In this document: piece after piece, positions 1 through 7,248 of the stretch
How the letters are laid out: each line of letters opens with the position of its first letter
Numbering within the stretch: position 1 is the first letter of the stretch
Assembly (NCBI GenBank): GCA_029256485.1
Contig: JAQSXU010000077.1
Coordinates: forward strand, 1 to 16,665
DNA: 16,665 bases
From: Clostridiaceae bacterium
GTDB taxonomy: Bacteria; Bacillota_A; Clostridia; Clostridiales; Clostridiaceae
Reading direction: 5' to 3'
The notes under the pieces: model-generated
Databases searched by the model: none
The model's input: only the letters and a program-made list of their open reading frames with translations
What the model was told of the DNA's origin: nothing
Made by a program: the position numbers and the translations under genes

Positions 1-2
1 AG

Positions 3-35
3 GGAATAACTATTGTTGCAATGCAGAACCTATAA
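3..35 (+). CDS. Possible 3' end of a gene that starts left of the window
   Basis: One plus-strand frame reads from the window edge to a TAA at 33-35, ending with the residues GITIVAMQNL. A terminator-like hairpin follows 25 nt later, which is the usual spacing after a real gene end. Only ten codons are visible, so no family can be named, and another frame also runs through this stretch. This is mainly a reminder that a rightward gene may end here. Confidence 0.2.
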   Translation, partial: GITIVAMQNL

Positions 36-56
36 TCATATTTTTTTACTTTTTAC

Positions 57-257
57 TCAGAAAAACAGGTATTCATTTTGAATGCCTGTTTTTCTTATAA
101 TATGATTAATCAGCCTAATGAAAAAAATTGTTCTATGACGATGTATTTGCTCTTTCTTCAGGTTTTCCGCTAAATACAGAGTATTTTCATAAATAAAATC
201 ACTGTACACAGGTGTTAAATCTATATCTGTAATAGTCTTTAGCAGTTCTTTAATAAT
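57..257 (-). pseudogene. Unrecognised gene remnant downstream of the SRPBCC gene
   Basis: A minus-strand frame is open for 66 codons from just after a TAA (258-260) to a TGA at 57-59. The product looks protein-like: acidic and aromatic residues such as DLTPVYSDFIYENTLYLAEN, followed by a basic, amphipathic end. There is no ATG at its head. The only ordinary start, GTG at 207-209, has no ribosome binding site. It begins 6 nt after the end of the SRPBCC gene and runs into the hairpin at 61-93. I do not recognise the family. The likeliest reading is the tail of a gene whose 5' part was deleted; a chance open frame is the alternative. Confidence 0.35.
61..93 (+). terminator. Intrinsic terminator hairpin
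   Basis: Two 14-nt arms (61-74 and 80-93) pair around a 5-nt loop. The 3' arm ends in five T, followed by CTT. The single imperfect pair is G-U in a plus-strand transcript but A-C in a minus-strand one, so it fits a terminator for a rightward gene ending just before it. It could work less well for the leftward genes that arrive from the right. Confidence 0.5.
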
Positions 258-263
258 TTATTA

Positions 264-707
264 TTAAGGAGTTTGCTCTGCATATTTTTTAAAATTATCT
301 AAAATTGCCTGCCATCCCTGCTTTTGCAGATCAATTGAATTAGTCTTTTCTGCATCAAAGACTTCAATTACAAAGACTTCAATTATTCTAGTTTTATTTT
401 CTTCATCAACAAAATTGATTTTAACTTTTCTTCCATCATCAATACTATATGAAATAGTCTCATATACTTTCAATTCATTATAAGTTCCGCTGAAATCAAA
501 TCCACCGCTACCATCTTTAGCTTCCATTCTAGAAAGGAACCTTCCGCCAACCCTTAAATCATTTTCAGAAATTGGAGTGTGCCAGTCATGGGAAGCATTG
601 TTCCATTTTTTTATATGTTCTGGCTCTGTCCAATATCTCCATACTTTTTCTATAGTTGCATTAACTGTAGTTTCAACTGTTATTTTTATATTATCAAATG
701 ATATCAA
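264..707 (-). CDS. SRPBCC / AHSA1-type (START-like fold) protein
   Basis: This 147-residue protein has the features of the activator-of-Hsp90-ATPase-1 branch of the SRPBCC superfamily. Near the N-terminus is ATIEKVWRYWTEPEHIKKW, in the middle is VGGRFLSRMEAKDGSGGFDFSGTY, and at the end is the typical GWQAILDNFKKYAEQ helix. Members form a hydrophobic cavity that binds small ligands; the physiological ligand is usually unknown. The start is the TTG at 705-707, because a complete AAGGAGGT ribosome binding site lies 7 nt upstream; the nearby ATG is out of frame. An exact 15-bp tandem duplication (356-370 and 371-385) adds five residues, giving IIEVFVIEVFDAEK where family members usually have one copy. 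It sits just before the last helix and may be tolerated. The gene lies downstream of the DsrE-like gene on the same strand, 178 nt away, so it probably has its own promoter. Confidence 0.85.
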   Translation of the reverse strand: MISFDNIKITVETTVNATIEKVWRYWTEPEHIKKWNNASHDWHTPISENDLRVGGRFLSRMEAKDGSGGFDFSGTYNELKVYETISYSIDDGRKVKINFVDEENKTRIIEVFVIEVFDAEKTNSIDLQKQGWQAILDNFKKYAEQTP

Positions 708-738
708 TTAACATACCTCCTTTTCTTATTTTACCATC

Positions 739-757
739 AAGTCATTATGCCTGACTT
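739..757. promoter_or_regulatory. Short dyad (AAGTCA-N7-TGACTT) upstream of the SRPBCC gene
   Basis: A perfect 6-7-6 inverted repeat lies 32 nt upstream of the TTG start of the SRPBCC gene, where a repressor could act on its leader or promoter. Many SRPBCC genes are paired with ArsR-type regulators, but no such regulator gene is in this window. A dyad this short can arise by chance in AT-rich DNA. I see nothing else definite between 708 and 885. Confidence 0.25.
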
Positions 758-885
758 ATTTCATGTTGAATTTTGCTAAAAGAGTTAAATGTTTTTACAG
801 CATTTTTAAGTATTTTTATAGTTTACTCAATAATCTGCTGTTTATAATTTCTATACAAAATAGACAGCAATTATAACTAGAGATA

Positions 886-1284
886 TTATAAATATAAAAC
901 TGTTCTAGAATCTTGTGCATTGCGGAAAAATTCATTTTCACTTGATAGAATTGCTCCGTCTATTAGCTGATTTTCTTTAATATCCAATGTTTTCATTGCA
1001 TTTGATATAACAAAAAAATTAGCCTTAAGTTTTAAACATTTTTTTATTATGTCATTTATAGATGTGATACCAAACTTATTAATCTTATTATAAGAGATTA
1101 TATCATCAGTTTTTTCACTTGATAAATCATAGACCTCGGGCTTAACCACAAATTTAACAGCTTCAGAATCGAAAAAAATATTTACTGGTTTGTTCAGCAT
1201 CAATGAAAATGTTGCCATGTTAAATACCTTATAGGCATTATATATTCCGCCGCTTGACGCCATTATTGTAATTTTATCCTCCAC
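886..1284 (-). CDS. DsrE/DsrF/DrsH-like (peroxiredoxin-family-like) small protein
   Basis: This 132-residue protein resembles DsrE-like proteins, a Rossmann-like fold used in sulfur relay. It has an N-terminal beta strand with a glycine turn (ITIMASSGGIYNAYKVFNMA), the NKPVNIFFDSEAV segment, and the late ISNAMKTLDIKENQLIDGA segment. Sulfur-carrying relatives have a cysteine in that late strand; here the position reads V-I-S-N-A. The only cysteine is C83, in KKCLKLKAN on the preceding helix. Classical persulfide transfer is therefore doubtful. The chosen start is GTG at 1282-1284, with GGAGGA 8-9 nt upstream. An ATG at 1290-1292 is in another frame and stops after nine codons. The gene lies 114 nt downstream of the cupredoxin gene, with a nested inverted repeat between them. 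Confidence 0.75.
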   Translation of the reverse strand: MEDKITIMASSGGIYNAYKVFNMATFSLMLNKPVNIFFDSEAVKFVVKPEVYDLSSEKTDDIISYNKINKFGITSINDIIKKCLKLKANFFVISNAMKTLDIKENQLIDGAILSSENEFFRNAQDSRTVLYL

Positions 1285-1326
1285 GTTTTCATTCCTCCTC
1301 CGTTTTACTCTCCTCTCAGATTCTAT

Positions 1327-1399
1327 ATTCAGATTTTATAACATAAATATGTAGACATTATGTAGAATGTCTACATATTTAATATTTCTTAATCTGAAT
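1327..1399. repeat. Nested inverted repeat between cupredoxin and DsrE-like genes
   Basis: An inner perfect palindrome has 15-nt arms (1345-1359 and 1366-1380) around a 6-nt loop. It is enclosed by a second perfect 9-nt inverted repeat, ATTCAGATT at 1327-1335 and AATCTGAAT at 1391-1399; the outer arm touches the cupredoxin stop codon. The inner hairpin is AT-rich and has no U-run after it on the minus strand, so it is a poor classical terminator. It could be an RNA processing or attenuation element between the two genes, a repressor operator, or a short mobile-type repeat. Confidence 0.55.
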
Positions 1400-2097
1400 T
1401 ATTGAACTATAATTTTTCCGTACATTCCTTGTGCAGCATGACCAGGATACTGACAGATATAATAAAATTCGCCATGATAATTGGCTGTGAATGATGTTGA
1501 TGCTGCATAAAACTTTCCACTTGCTGAGTAAGGAATAGGATTTATAAAACTTCCTGGGTACACTCTACCCTGCATCATAGACATATTTGCATAGGGAGGT
1601 GCTGCACTGGTAATTTCAAAAGCATGAGGCACATCTTCATCCTCATTAATTAATTCTAATGTTACAGTAGAATTCTTTTGAATATACACCGTTGGATTTA
1701 CTAAACCGCCAACTAGGAATTTATCATCTGCCTGCTTAACGCTGGCTAACAGTACAATTTTGATGTTATTTCCCGAATAAGTAATACTATTCTTTTCTTT
1801 ATCAATCTTTGCGCTCTCTATGGAGTTTTTAACTTCCTCATTTACCTTATCTTCACTTAGTCCATCTTGCGCATAGGAGTTTGACCTGTATCCTCTGTTT
1901 CCTCCCATCATTCCATATCCATTAAACCCGTTTGCCCTTCTGCTATAGTTATTCGCTGTGCTTCCGTTACCAGCAGAATTATTAGCTGCTGTAGTAATTT
2001 CATTTTTTCCCGAGTAAAACTCAGGTATTATATAAGATGCACATAAAAGCAATGCCAAAATTATAAGAAAAGACCACAAAAATTTTGTTGATTTCAT
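1399..2097 (-). CDS. Membrane-anchored cupredoxin, rusticyanin/sulfocyanin-like
   Basis: This 232-residue type 1 copper protein probably sits outside the membrane. Residues 7-24 form a single hydrophobic anchor. Residues 30-80 are a Gly/Asn/Ser-rich linker containing GYGMMGG, and the cupredoxin domain runs from about 110 to the end. Copper ligands are visible as H158 (DVPHAF), C215, H220 and M225 (YYICQYPGHAAQGMYG). The C-x4-H-x4-M spacing and the PPYA segment after the first His match rusticyanin. Such domains carry electrons or bind copper. The start is ATG at 2095-2097, preceded by GGGGTGG with a 6-nt gap; an upstream in-frame TTG (2113) overlaps that ribosome binding site and is rejected. 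There is no good lipobox at C19 (residues before it are LLL). No oxidase or other obvious electron partner lies nearby, so a role in copper handling near the CopA locus is an inference. Confidence 0.9.
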   Translation of the reverse strand: MKSTKFLWSFLIILALLLCASYIIPEFYSGKNEITTAANNSAGNGSTANNYSRRANGFNGYGMMGGNRGYRSNSYAQDGLSEDKVNEEVKNSIESAKIDKEKNSITYSGNNIKIVLLASVKQADDKFLVGGLVNPTVYIQKNSTVTLELINEDEDVPHAFEITSAAPPYANMSMMQGRVYPGSFINPIPYSASGKFYAASTSFTANYHGEFYYICQYPGHAAQGMYGKIIVQ

Positions 2098-2180
2098 TAT
2101 TAACCACCCCTTCAATTATTAAAATTGTAAAATTTTTCTTTTCAATTTCTATTTATATAATACAAATTAATTGTGTGGGA

Positions 2181-2199
2181 ATTATGAGAAGTTCATAAT
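2181..2199. promoter_or_regulatory. Dyad ATTATGA-N5-TCATAAT in the divergent promoter region
   Basis: A perfect 7-5-7 inverted repeat lies between the divergent cupredoxin (-) and nuclease-like (+) genes. On the cupredoxin side it sits about 20-40 nt upstream of an AT-rich -10-like stretch (around 2152-2164), roughly at the -35 position. It could be an operator. Nothing links it to a known regulator. Confidence 0.3.
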
Positions 2200-2226
2200 G
2201 AATTTATGTTAATATTGTTATATGGA

Positions 2227-2255
2227 TTGTGTAATAAATTTACAAAAACTATAAA
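2227..2255 (+). promoter_or_regulatory. Weak promoter candidate for the nuclease-like gene
   Basis: TTGTGT (2227-2232) and TATAAA (2250-2255) are separated by 17 nt. This would give a leader of about 15 nt before the ATG at 2277, just enough to hold the GGGGG ribosome binding site. The -35 match is poor, so this is a guess from spacing. Confidence 0.25.
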
Positions 2256-2276
2256 TATAATTTGCTGGGGGAAAAC

Positions 2277-3545
2277 ATGGAAACTAATAATTTAATTAAA
2301 CTTGTTAATCAATATAAAATGGATTGTGAATCTGTTTATAATACCTGGTTTACATATAACGAAACCAGGATGAAAGCTTTTAGATCTATAAGAAGAGGCG
2401 CTATTGATGTTATCAGTTCAATTAAAAATAATTCCTTTGGAAATGACTTTAAGGGCTCACCATTGGAATTTGTTTTAAACTGCATCACTGAGCAAAAACA
2501 AGTATTTGAAGGTGCAGCACACCCTTTTTATTGGAAACCGAAACTTAGGATTCCTGATATCTACGAAAATGAAGAAAACAAAGCTAAATTTGGCCAATTT
2601 CTGGAATCATGTTTATCAGCTAATAGTGCTGATAAAATAATAAAGGAAATTATAAAATTAGATAGTTATAAAATTAAAGGGCTAGGCCCCGCATCAGCTA
2701 ATATACTTTATTTTTTACACCCTACATTAATGCCTCCTTTTAATACAGCTATTGTAAATGGATTTAACGCCATTTTTTCTGATAATAAGAAGCTTGGTTC
2801 CTGGAATGATTACCTTCAAATGATGGAAGTAATTATAAAGACCAATGAAGATATTAATCCATTATTATCAAAGGATTTAGGTGCTATATCTGGGCTTTTA
2901 TTTGATGTTGGGACGGGAAAGATTTCATTAAATGAGAACTGGAAAGTATCATTAAAATTTGAAAAAGATAAATTAGAAAAATCTCTAAAAAAACGCCGCA
3001 TAGAAATTGGAAATGAGATTAAAGAACAGTCTGAGCACCTGAAAATGCAGTTTTTATTAACTGAAATAGGCAGAAATCTTGGTTATGATGTATTTGTGGC
3101 AGTGAATGACAGAACCAGAAGCCTAGATGGTAAAAGTTTAGAATTTATTACTGTTCCAGAACTTCCTGCATTAGACCTTCCCAAAGAAGTTCTAAGGACC
3201 ATTTCTCTTATTGATGTTATATGGATAAATAAAAATGCAAAAGAAATTGAATGTGCCTTTGAAATAGAAAAAAGCACATCTATATATTCTGGTATTTTAC
3301 GTTTAGTAGATTTAGCATCATCACTGGGGTCAAAACAATATAATTTTTTTCTTGTTGCTCCAGACTCCCGCGAAAAAGAAATTATAGCTCAGTTAAAAAG
3401 GCCTTCATTTAAAAACTTAGATTGTATTTCATTACGATATATGCTGTTCTCAAAACTATATAAAAACTGTGATTCAATATGTACCTTTGGAGATGACTAT
3501 AAAATACTATTTAAGATTTCTAATGAAATATGTGATTGTTTGTAG
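2277..3545 (+). CDS. Predicted nuclease-like protein: helix-hairpin-helix region plus PD-(D/E)XK-like C-terminus
   Basis: This 422-residue protein is not a named family to me. Residues about 118-165 ([20 protein letters not shown], then [16 protein letters not shown]) resemble the helix-hairpin-helix DNA-binding region of base-excision glycosylases. Residues 225-255 are a charged helical linker. The C-terminal domain (about 253-390) starts with [13 protein letters not shown] and contains D313 (LIDVIW) and E329-x-E331-K332 ([13 protein letters not shown]). It resembles a C-terminal domain I recall from proteins annotated as restriction-endonuclease-like, with the acidic residues as candidate metal ligands. 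The start is ATG at 2277, 5 nt after GGGGG; an upstream in-frame TTG (2262) overlaps the binding site. It stands alone on its strand with no DNA methyltransferase beside it, so a classical restriction-modification pair is not evident. Phage defence or DNA repair are the main possibilities. A shared hairpin terminator follows. Confidence 0.7.
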   Translation: METNNLIKLVNQYKMDCESVYNTWFTYNETRMKAFRSIRRGAIDVISSIKNNSFGNDFKGSPLEFVLNCITEQKQVFEGAAHPFYWKPKLRIPDIYENEENKAKFGQFLESCLSANSADKIIKEIIKLDSYKIKGLGPASANILYFLHPTLMPPFNTAIVNGFNAIFSDNKKLGSWNDYLQMMEVIIKTNEDINPLLSKDLGAISGLLFDVGTGKISLNENWKVSLKFEKDKLEKSLKKRRIEIGNEIKEQSEHLKMQFLLTEIGRNLGYDVFVAVNDRTRSLDGKSLEFITVPELPALDLPKEVLRTISLIDVIWINKNAKEIECAFEIEKSTSIYSGILRLVDLASSLGSKQYNFFLVAPDSREKEIIAQLKRPSFKNLDCISLRYMLFSKLYKNCDSICTFGDDYKILFKISNEICDCL

Positions 3546-3562
3546 TAAAACATTTCAATATA

Positions 3563-3598
3563 AACTAAAAGCGCCCTGAATTTTGGACGCTTTTAGTT
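3563..3598. terminator. Bidirectional terminator between convergent genes
   Basis: Two 14-nt arms (3563-3576, 3585-3598) pair around an 8-nt loop with one imperfect position, which is G-U when transcribed leftward and C-A when transcribed rightward. The stem ends in TTTTAGTT on both strands. It lies 18 nt after the nuclease-like gene and 22 nt after the YHS gene, exactly where a shared terminator for convergent transcription is expected. Confidence 0.7.
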
Positions 3599-3619
3599 AT
3601 TGATAGGTTATCTATTATT

Positions 3620-3976
3620 TTAAATTGTATTTTGTTTTCTAAGGAATTCTTTTCTACAGGATTCACTACAGAAATAATAGGTTTTACCATCTATTGTTTC
3701 TCTTATTGCGGTATCAGGATTTATATACATTCCACATACAGGATCTTTTACAGTATCTATTTCATTCATTGGCTGATTAAGCTCATCATGGCCGTGATTA
3801 TAGCTGTTATGATTATCATTGGAATGTCCGCCACAGCACCCGCCGCCATGAGAATTTCCATCATGGGAATGTGAACCATGAGAACTTCCACCGCAGCATC
3901 CCCCGCCTTTAGTCATCATAAATATCATTATCCCTGCAAAAACAAAATATATCCAGTTTCCTGCTAAAAATTCCAT
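3620..3976 (-). CDS. Membrane-anchored Cys/His-rich protein with YHS metal-binding domain
   Basis: This 118-residue protein has three parts. Residues 5-22 form one transmembrane helix (AGNWIYFVFAGIMIFMM). Residues about 24-68 are a low-complexity metal-binding stretch with two GGGCCGG blocks and many histidines. Residues about 76-115 are a YHS domain with DPVCGM, then YYFCSESCRKEF. YHS domains occur in copper ATPases and copper/heavy-metal proteins, where the cysteines bind metal. It is the last gene of the copper group, 28 nt after copZ, and probably binds or relays copper at the membrane. A GAAGGAAG ribosome binding site lies about 9 nt before the ATG. Which metal it binds is inferred from context. 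Confidence 0.85.
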   Translation of the reverse strand: MEFLAGNWIYFVFAGIMIFMMTKGGGCCGGSSHGSHSHDGNSHGGGCCGGHSNDNHNSYNHGHDELNQPMNEIDTVKDPVCGMYINPDTAIRETIDGKTYYFCSESCRKEFLRKQNTI

Positions 3977-4004
3977 ATCAAATAACTTCCTTCTTCTAAT
4001 TTAT

Positions 4005-4220
4005 TTATAATACCTCTATTCCTGCAACTTCATATCCTGCATCATCAATAGCAAATTTTATATCCTCATCCTTTACATCTACAGAAGCCTCAATTACTGC
4101 TGTTTTGGCAGCTAGGTTTACATCTACACCAGTTACTCCCTTGAGTTCGCTTAATGCCTCCTTAACATGATTAACACAGTGTCCACAACTCATTCCTTCA
4201 ACTAATATTTTCTTTTTCAT
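4005..4220 (-). CDS. copZ: Copper chaperone, heavy-metal-associated domain protein
   Basis: This is a 71-residue single HMA domain with the metal site GMSCGHC and a typical DDAGYEV ending. CopZ proteins carry Cu(I) in the cytosol and hand it to CopA or to CsoR. The start is ATG at 4218-4220: GAGGGA lies 6 nt upstream, and that binding site is part of a second, earlier in-frame ATG (4233), which is therefore not the start. The gene follows copA by 70 nt on the same strand and precedes the YHS gene, so it is very likely part of the copper operon. Confidence 0.9.
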   Translation of the reverse strand: MKKKILVEGMSCGHCVNHVKEALSELKGVTGVDVNLAAKTAVIEASVDVKDEDIKFAIDDAGYEVAGIEVL

Positions 4221-4290
4221 TTTATTTCCCTCCATTTTAAAATTATATTTAAATATATATTGATATTAATATATTTATCTAGTTAACTTG

Positions 4291-6747
4291 TTATCTAGCC
4301 GGCTTAAATCCTTTTAGTCTTAAAGCATTTAGCAAAACTGATACTGAGCTAAAGCTCATTGCTGCTGCAGCAATAATTGGATTTAATAGTGGTCCTCCAA
4401 AGAGGTACAGCACCCCCATTGCAACAGGTATACCCATGGTGTTATATCCAAATGCCCAAAATAGATTTTCTTTAATGTTTTTTATAGTTTTTTTACTTAA
4501 TTGTATTGCTGTGGGCACATCCATTAAATCGCTTCTCATAAGAACAATATCTGCAGATTCCATAGCCACGTCTGTTCCTGACCCTATAGCTATTCCTATA
4601 TCAGCCTGTGCAAGAGCTGGCGCATCATTAATTCCATCACCAACCATGGCAACCTTCTTACCTTCTGTTTGAAGTTTTTTAACTTCATTAGCCTTATCCT
4701 GCGGAAGAACCTCAGCTAAAATTCTATCTATTCCAACCTGTTTAGCTATTGCTTCAGCAGTTCTTTTATTGTCTCCTGTAATCATAGCTACTTCTATTCC
4801 CATTTCATGAAGCTTTTCTATTGCTTTTTTACTGTTTTCTTTTACTATATCGGCAACAGCAATAATTCCTGCCATCTCTCCATCAATGGTCACATACATT
4901 GGGGTTTTGCCTTCACCAGCCAGTTTGTTAGAAGTTTCTTCTAAGTTATCTATAGCTATATTACTTTCAATCATAAGTTTTCTGTTTCCTAGTAAAATAT
5001 TTTTACCATCTATTTTAACCTGAATTCCGTGTCCAGGTATAGCCTTAAAGAAGTCCAGCTTCTTAAATTCTAATTTTCTTTCTTTAGCACCATTTACTAT
5101 TGCCTCACCAAGCGGATGCTCAGAACCTTTTTCAGCTGAGGCAGCTAATTGTAATAAATCATTTTCTGCTGTGCCATTTGTTACAATTACATCTGTAACC
5201 TTTGGTTTTCCTTCAGTTAAAGTTCCTGTTTTATCAAATACTATGGTTTTTATCTTATGTGCAGTTTCTAATGCAACTCCGCTTTTTATTAAAACACCAT
5301 ATTCTGCGCCCTTACCAGTACCAACCATTATGGCAGTGGGGGTTGCTAATCCTAATGCACAAGGGCATGCAATTACAAGTACAGATATAAATATGGTTAA
5401 AGCAAATACTCCTGTCTCACCAGACAAATACCAAGCCATGGCTGAAATTGCAGCAATTGACATAACCACTGGAACAAAATAACCTGAAATTATATCAGCT
5501 AATTTTGCTATGGGTGCCTTGGAGCCTTGAGCATCCTCTACTAATTTGATAATTTGAGCCAAAGCAGTATCTTTACCAACTCTTGTTGCTCTATATTTTA
5601 TTGTTCCATTTTTATTTATACTAGCTCCTATTATTTTGTCACCTATACTTTTTTCTACAGGGATGCTTTCTCCTGTTAACATAGATTCATCAACAGAGGT
5701 TATACCCTCTACTACCTCACCATCCACTGGCATCTTTTCTCCCGGCTTAACCAGGATTATATCTTCAACCTCAACTTCATCTATGGAAATTTCTGTTTCT
5801 TTGCCATCTCTTATTATTAAGGCTGTTTTAGGTGCTAGCCCCATAAGCTTTTTAATGGCCTCAGAGGTTTTTCCTTTAGTTACTGACTCTAAATATTTAC
5901 CTAAAGTTATAAGAGTTATAATAACTCCTGCTGATTCAAAATATAAATCATAAGCATAATCTACGTTACCTCCAAAAATCTGCACAATAGCAAATATTCC
6001 ATATAAAAATGCCGCTGACGTACCCACTGCAATTAAAGAATCCATATTAGGGCTTCTTCTTAACAGAGCCTTAAAACCAACCCTATAGAATCTGTTTCCT
6101 GCAATCAGTACGGGTATTACTAATGCCAGCTGTACCAATGCAAATGTTCTAGGGTTTACCATAGGATCAATAAATCGTGGAAGACTATATCCAAACTTTT
6201 CTCCTACCATATGACCCATGGAAATTGTAAGAAGAGGTATTGTAAATATTAAAGAAATAATGAATTTTTTCCACAATAGTTTTATTTCCTTCTCTTTTTT
6301 TTCTTTATCCTCATCTACAGAAACTTCTTCTTCCAAAGCCTTATAACCTGCTTTATCTATTGCTTTTCTTATATCTGAAATTCTAATTCTTGATGGTTCA
6401 TACCTTATGGTCAACTTTTCAGTAGCAAAATTCACATTAGAATCAATAACACCGTCCAGCTTCTTTGTTACTCTCTCTATTGTTTTTGCGCAGGCTGCAC
6501 AGGTCATGCCCTCAATTTTTAATGTTTTATTGTTTGCTTCAACAACGGCCTTATATCCTGCCTTTTCAACAGCTGCCTGTATGTCAGGTATAGATACCTT
6601 AGCTTCGTCAAAACTTACATTTAGTTTTTCTGTAGCAAAGTTTACATTTGCTTCAGATACACCTTGGACCTTTTTAGAAGCCCTCTCTACAGCTTTAGCA
6701 CAAGCTGCGCAGGTCATTCCCTCAATTTTTAATGACTTAGTTGCCAT
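4291..6747 (-). CDS. copA: Cu(I)-exporting P1B-type ATPase
   Basis: This 818-residue copper pump lies in the membrane and exports Cu(I) with ATP. It carries two N-terminal HMA domains, each with GMTCAACA (C13/C16 and C83/C86). It then shows the actuator TGES (358-361), the membrane metal site CPC (461-463), DKTGT with the phosphorylated D505, the HP dipeptide H544-P545, and GDGIND (703-708). The Cu(I)-type signatures Y768-N769 and M797-S-F-S-S801 in the last helices identify the copper subfamily. Eight membrane helices fit the usual plan. The start is ATG at 6747, with GGAGGAA about 6 nt upstream; an in-frame TTG (6762) overlaps that site and is rejected. It follows csoR by 31 nt and is almost certainly derepressed by copper through it. 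The gene is full length with no damage. Confidence 0.97.
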   Translation of the reverse strand: MATKSLKIEGMTCAACAKAVERASKKVQGVSEANVNFATEKLNVSFDEAKVSIPDIQAAVEKAGYKAVVEANNKTLKIEGMTCAACAKTIERVTKKLDGVIDSNVNFATEKLTIRYEPSRIRISDIRKAIDKAGYKALEEEVSVDEDKEKKEKEIKLLWKKFIISLIFTIPLLTISMGHMVGEKFGYSLPRFIDPMVNPRTFALVQLALVIPVLIAGNRFYRVGFKALLRRSPNMDSLIAVGTSAAFLYGIFAIVQIFGGNVDYAYDLYFESAGVIITLITLGKYLESVTKGKTSEAIKKLMGLAPKTALIIRDGKETEISIDEVEVEDIILVKPGEKMPVDGEVVEGITSVDESMLTGESIPVEKSIGDKIIGASINKNGTIKYRATRVGKDTALAQIIKLVEDAQGSKAPIAKLADIISGYFVPVVMSIAAISAMAWYLSGETGVFALTIFISVLVIACPCALGLATPTAIMVGTGKGAEYGVLIKSGVALETAHKIKTIVFDKTGTLTEGKPKVTDVIVTNGTAENDLLQLAASAEKGSEHPLGEAIVNGAKERKLEFKKLDFFKAIPGHGIQVKIDGKNILLGNRKLMIESNIAIDNLEETSNKLAGEGKTPMYVTIDGEMAGIIAVADIVKENSKKAIEKLHEMGIEVAMITGDNKRTAEAIAKQVGIDRILAEVLPQDKANEVKKLQTEGKKVAMVGDGINDAPALAQADIGIAIGSGTDVAMESADIVLMRSDLMDVPTAIQLSKKTIKNIKENLFWAFGYNTMGIPVAMGVLYLFGGPLLNPIIAAAAMSFSSVSVLLNALRLKGFKPAR

Positions 6748-6778
6748 ATACCATTCCTCCAAAAATAATATTTAGGGC

Positions 6779-7045
6779 TTATTTATCCATTATTTTAGAC
6801 AAAAGCTCTATTATTTCCTCTACTTTTTCTTCACCATTATCATGTTTAAATGCATCCTTCACACAATGATGTATATGTTGTTTTAGTATTAGCAAATTTG
6901 CTTTCTTTAAAAGAGCTTGAGCAGCAATTATTTGATTGGATACATCAACACAATATCTCTCTTCCTCCATCATTTTTATAATTCCATCAATTTGTCCCCG
7001 TGAAGTTTTTAATGATTGTAACGCCTTTTTTTGTTTCTCGTTCAT
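6779..7045 (-). CDS. csoR: Copper-sensing transcriptional repressor of the CsoR family
   Basis: This 88-residue all-helical repressor binds DNA in the absence of copper and lets go when Cu(I) occupies its Cys-His-Cys site. The ligands are visible: C32 (RYCVDVSNQI), H57 and C61 (KQHIHHCV, the H-x3-C pattern of copper-type members rather than nickel-type RcnR). It is the first gene of the csoR-copA-copZ-YHS group. The ribosome binding site GAGGTGAGG lies directly before the ATG. A G/C-rich operator-like element sits 15-37 nt upstream of the start, which fits autoregulation. Confidence 0.95.
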   Translation of the reverse strand: MNEKQKKALQSLKTSRGQIDGIIKMMEEERYCVDVSNQIIAAQALLKKANLLILKQHIHHCVKDAFKHDNGEEKVEEIIELLSKIMDK

Positions 7046-7059
7046 ACCTCACCTCTACA

Positions 7060-7082
7060 GCCCCACCCACCCGGGGGGCGGT
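7060..7082 (-). promoter_or_regulatory. CsoR-type operator (G/C-tract element)
   Basis: In otherwise very AT-rich DNA, 7061-7081 is almost pure G/C: on the minus strand, runs CCCCCCGGGTGGGTGGGG. CsoR operators are known to be G-tract-rich, roughly palindromic sites in AT-rich surroundings. The element begins at about the expected transcription start and ends 14 nt before the csoR ATG. A bound repressor there would block transcription and cover the leader. Confidence 0.65.
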
Positions 7083-7087
7083 TTATA

Positions 7088-7116
7088 TTTATACTAATCT
7101 AATATTTTAATTTAAA
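7088..7116 (-). promoter_or_regulatory. Candidate csoR-copA promoter
   Basis: On the minus strand TTTAAA (7111-7116) and TATAAA (7088-7093) are 17 nt apart, placing the start of transcription near 7081 at the edge of the CsoR-type operator. The hexamers are only moderate matches in AT-rich sequence, and the operator position is the main support. Confidence 0.35.
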
Positions 7117-7169
7117 TGTACATTATCTGATAAATATTTCGTTTATCTATATATATAATAATGAAATCT

Positions 7170-7188
7170 TATGAAGACTATATGAAGA
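7170..7188. promoter_or_regulatory. Direct repeat TATGAAGA-N3-TATGAAGA, candidate response-regulator site
   Basis: Two exact 8-bp copies start at 7170 and 7181, an 11-bp offset; a weaker ATGAAAT copy lies at 7161. Tandem repeats with a helical-turn spacing are the usual target of OmpR/PhoB-type regulators. The same pattern (TCTCCATA) is found at 10375-10393. It lies in the 203-nt gap between the Lgt-like gene and csoR, about 55 nt upstream of the proposed csoR promoter. The encoded response regulator of this locus is the obvious candidate to bind. Confidence 0.45.
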
Positions 7189-7248
7189 AACTAGCTGTTA
7201 TGAAAATTATTTAATTCTTCACCATTATTTAAAATTATATTAAAATTA

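Noticed and set aside
1345..1380. Perfect palindrome read as an intrinsic terminator of the cupredoxin gene
   Set aside because: The stem is AT-rich and no U-run follows on the minus strand, so it is reported as a repeat of unknown role.
2041..2043. Lipoprotein signal at C19 of the cupredoxin
   Set aside because: The residues before the cysteine are LLL, not a lipobox, so a simple membrane anchor is more likely despite the nearby Lgt-like gene.
3632..3874. Plus-strand open frame opposite the YHS gene
   Set aside because: It is a mirror of the Cys/His-rich coding repeat; the minus-strand YHS motif is decisive.
4436..6775. Several plus-strand open frames opposite copA (for example 5171-5482, 5636-5953 and 6407-6775)
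   Set aside because: They lie antisense within a fully conserved ATPase, have no ribosome binding sites of note and encode no recognisable protein.
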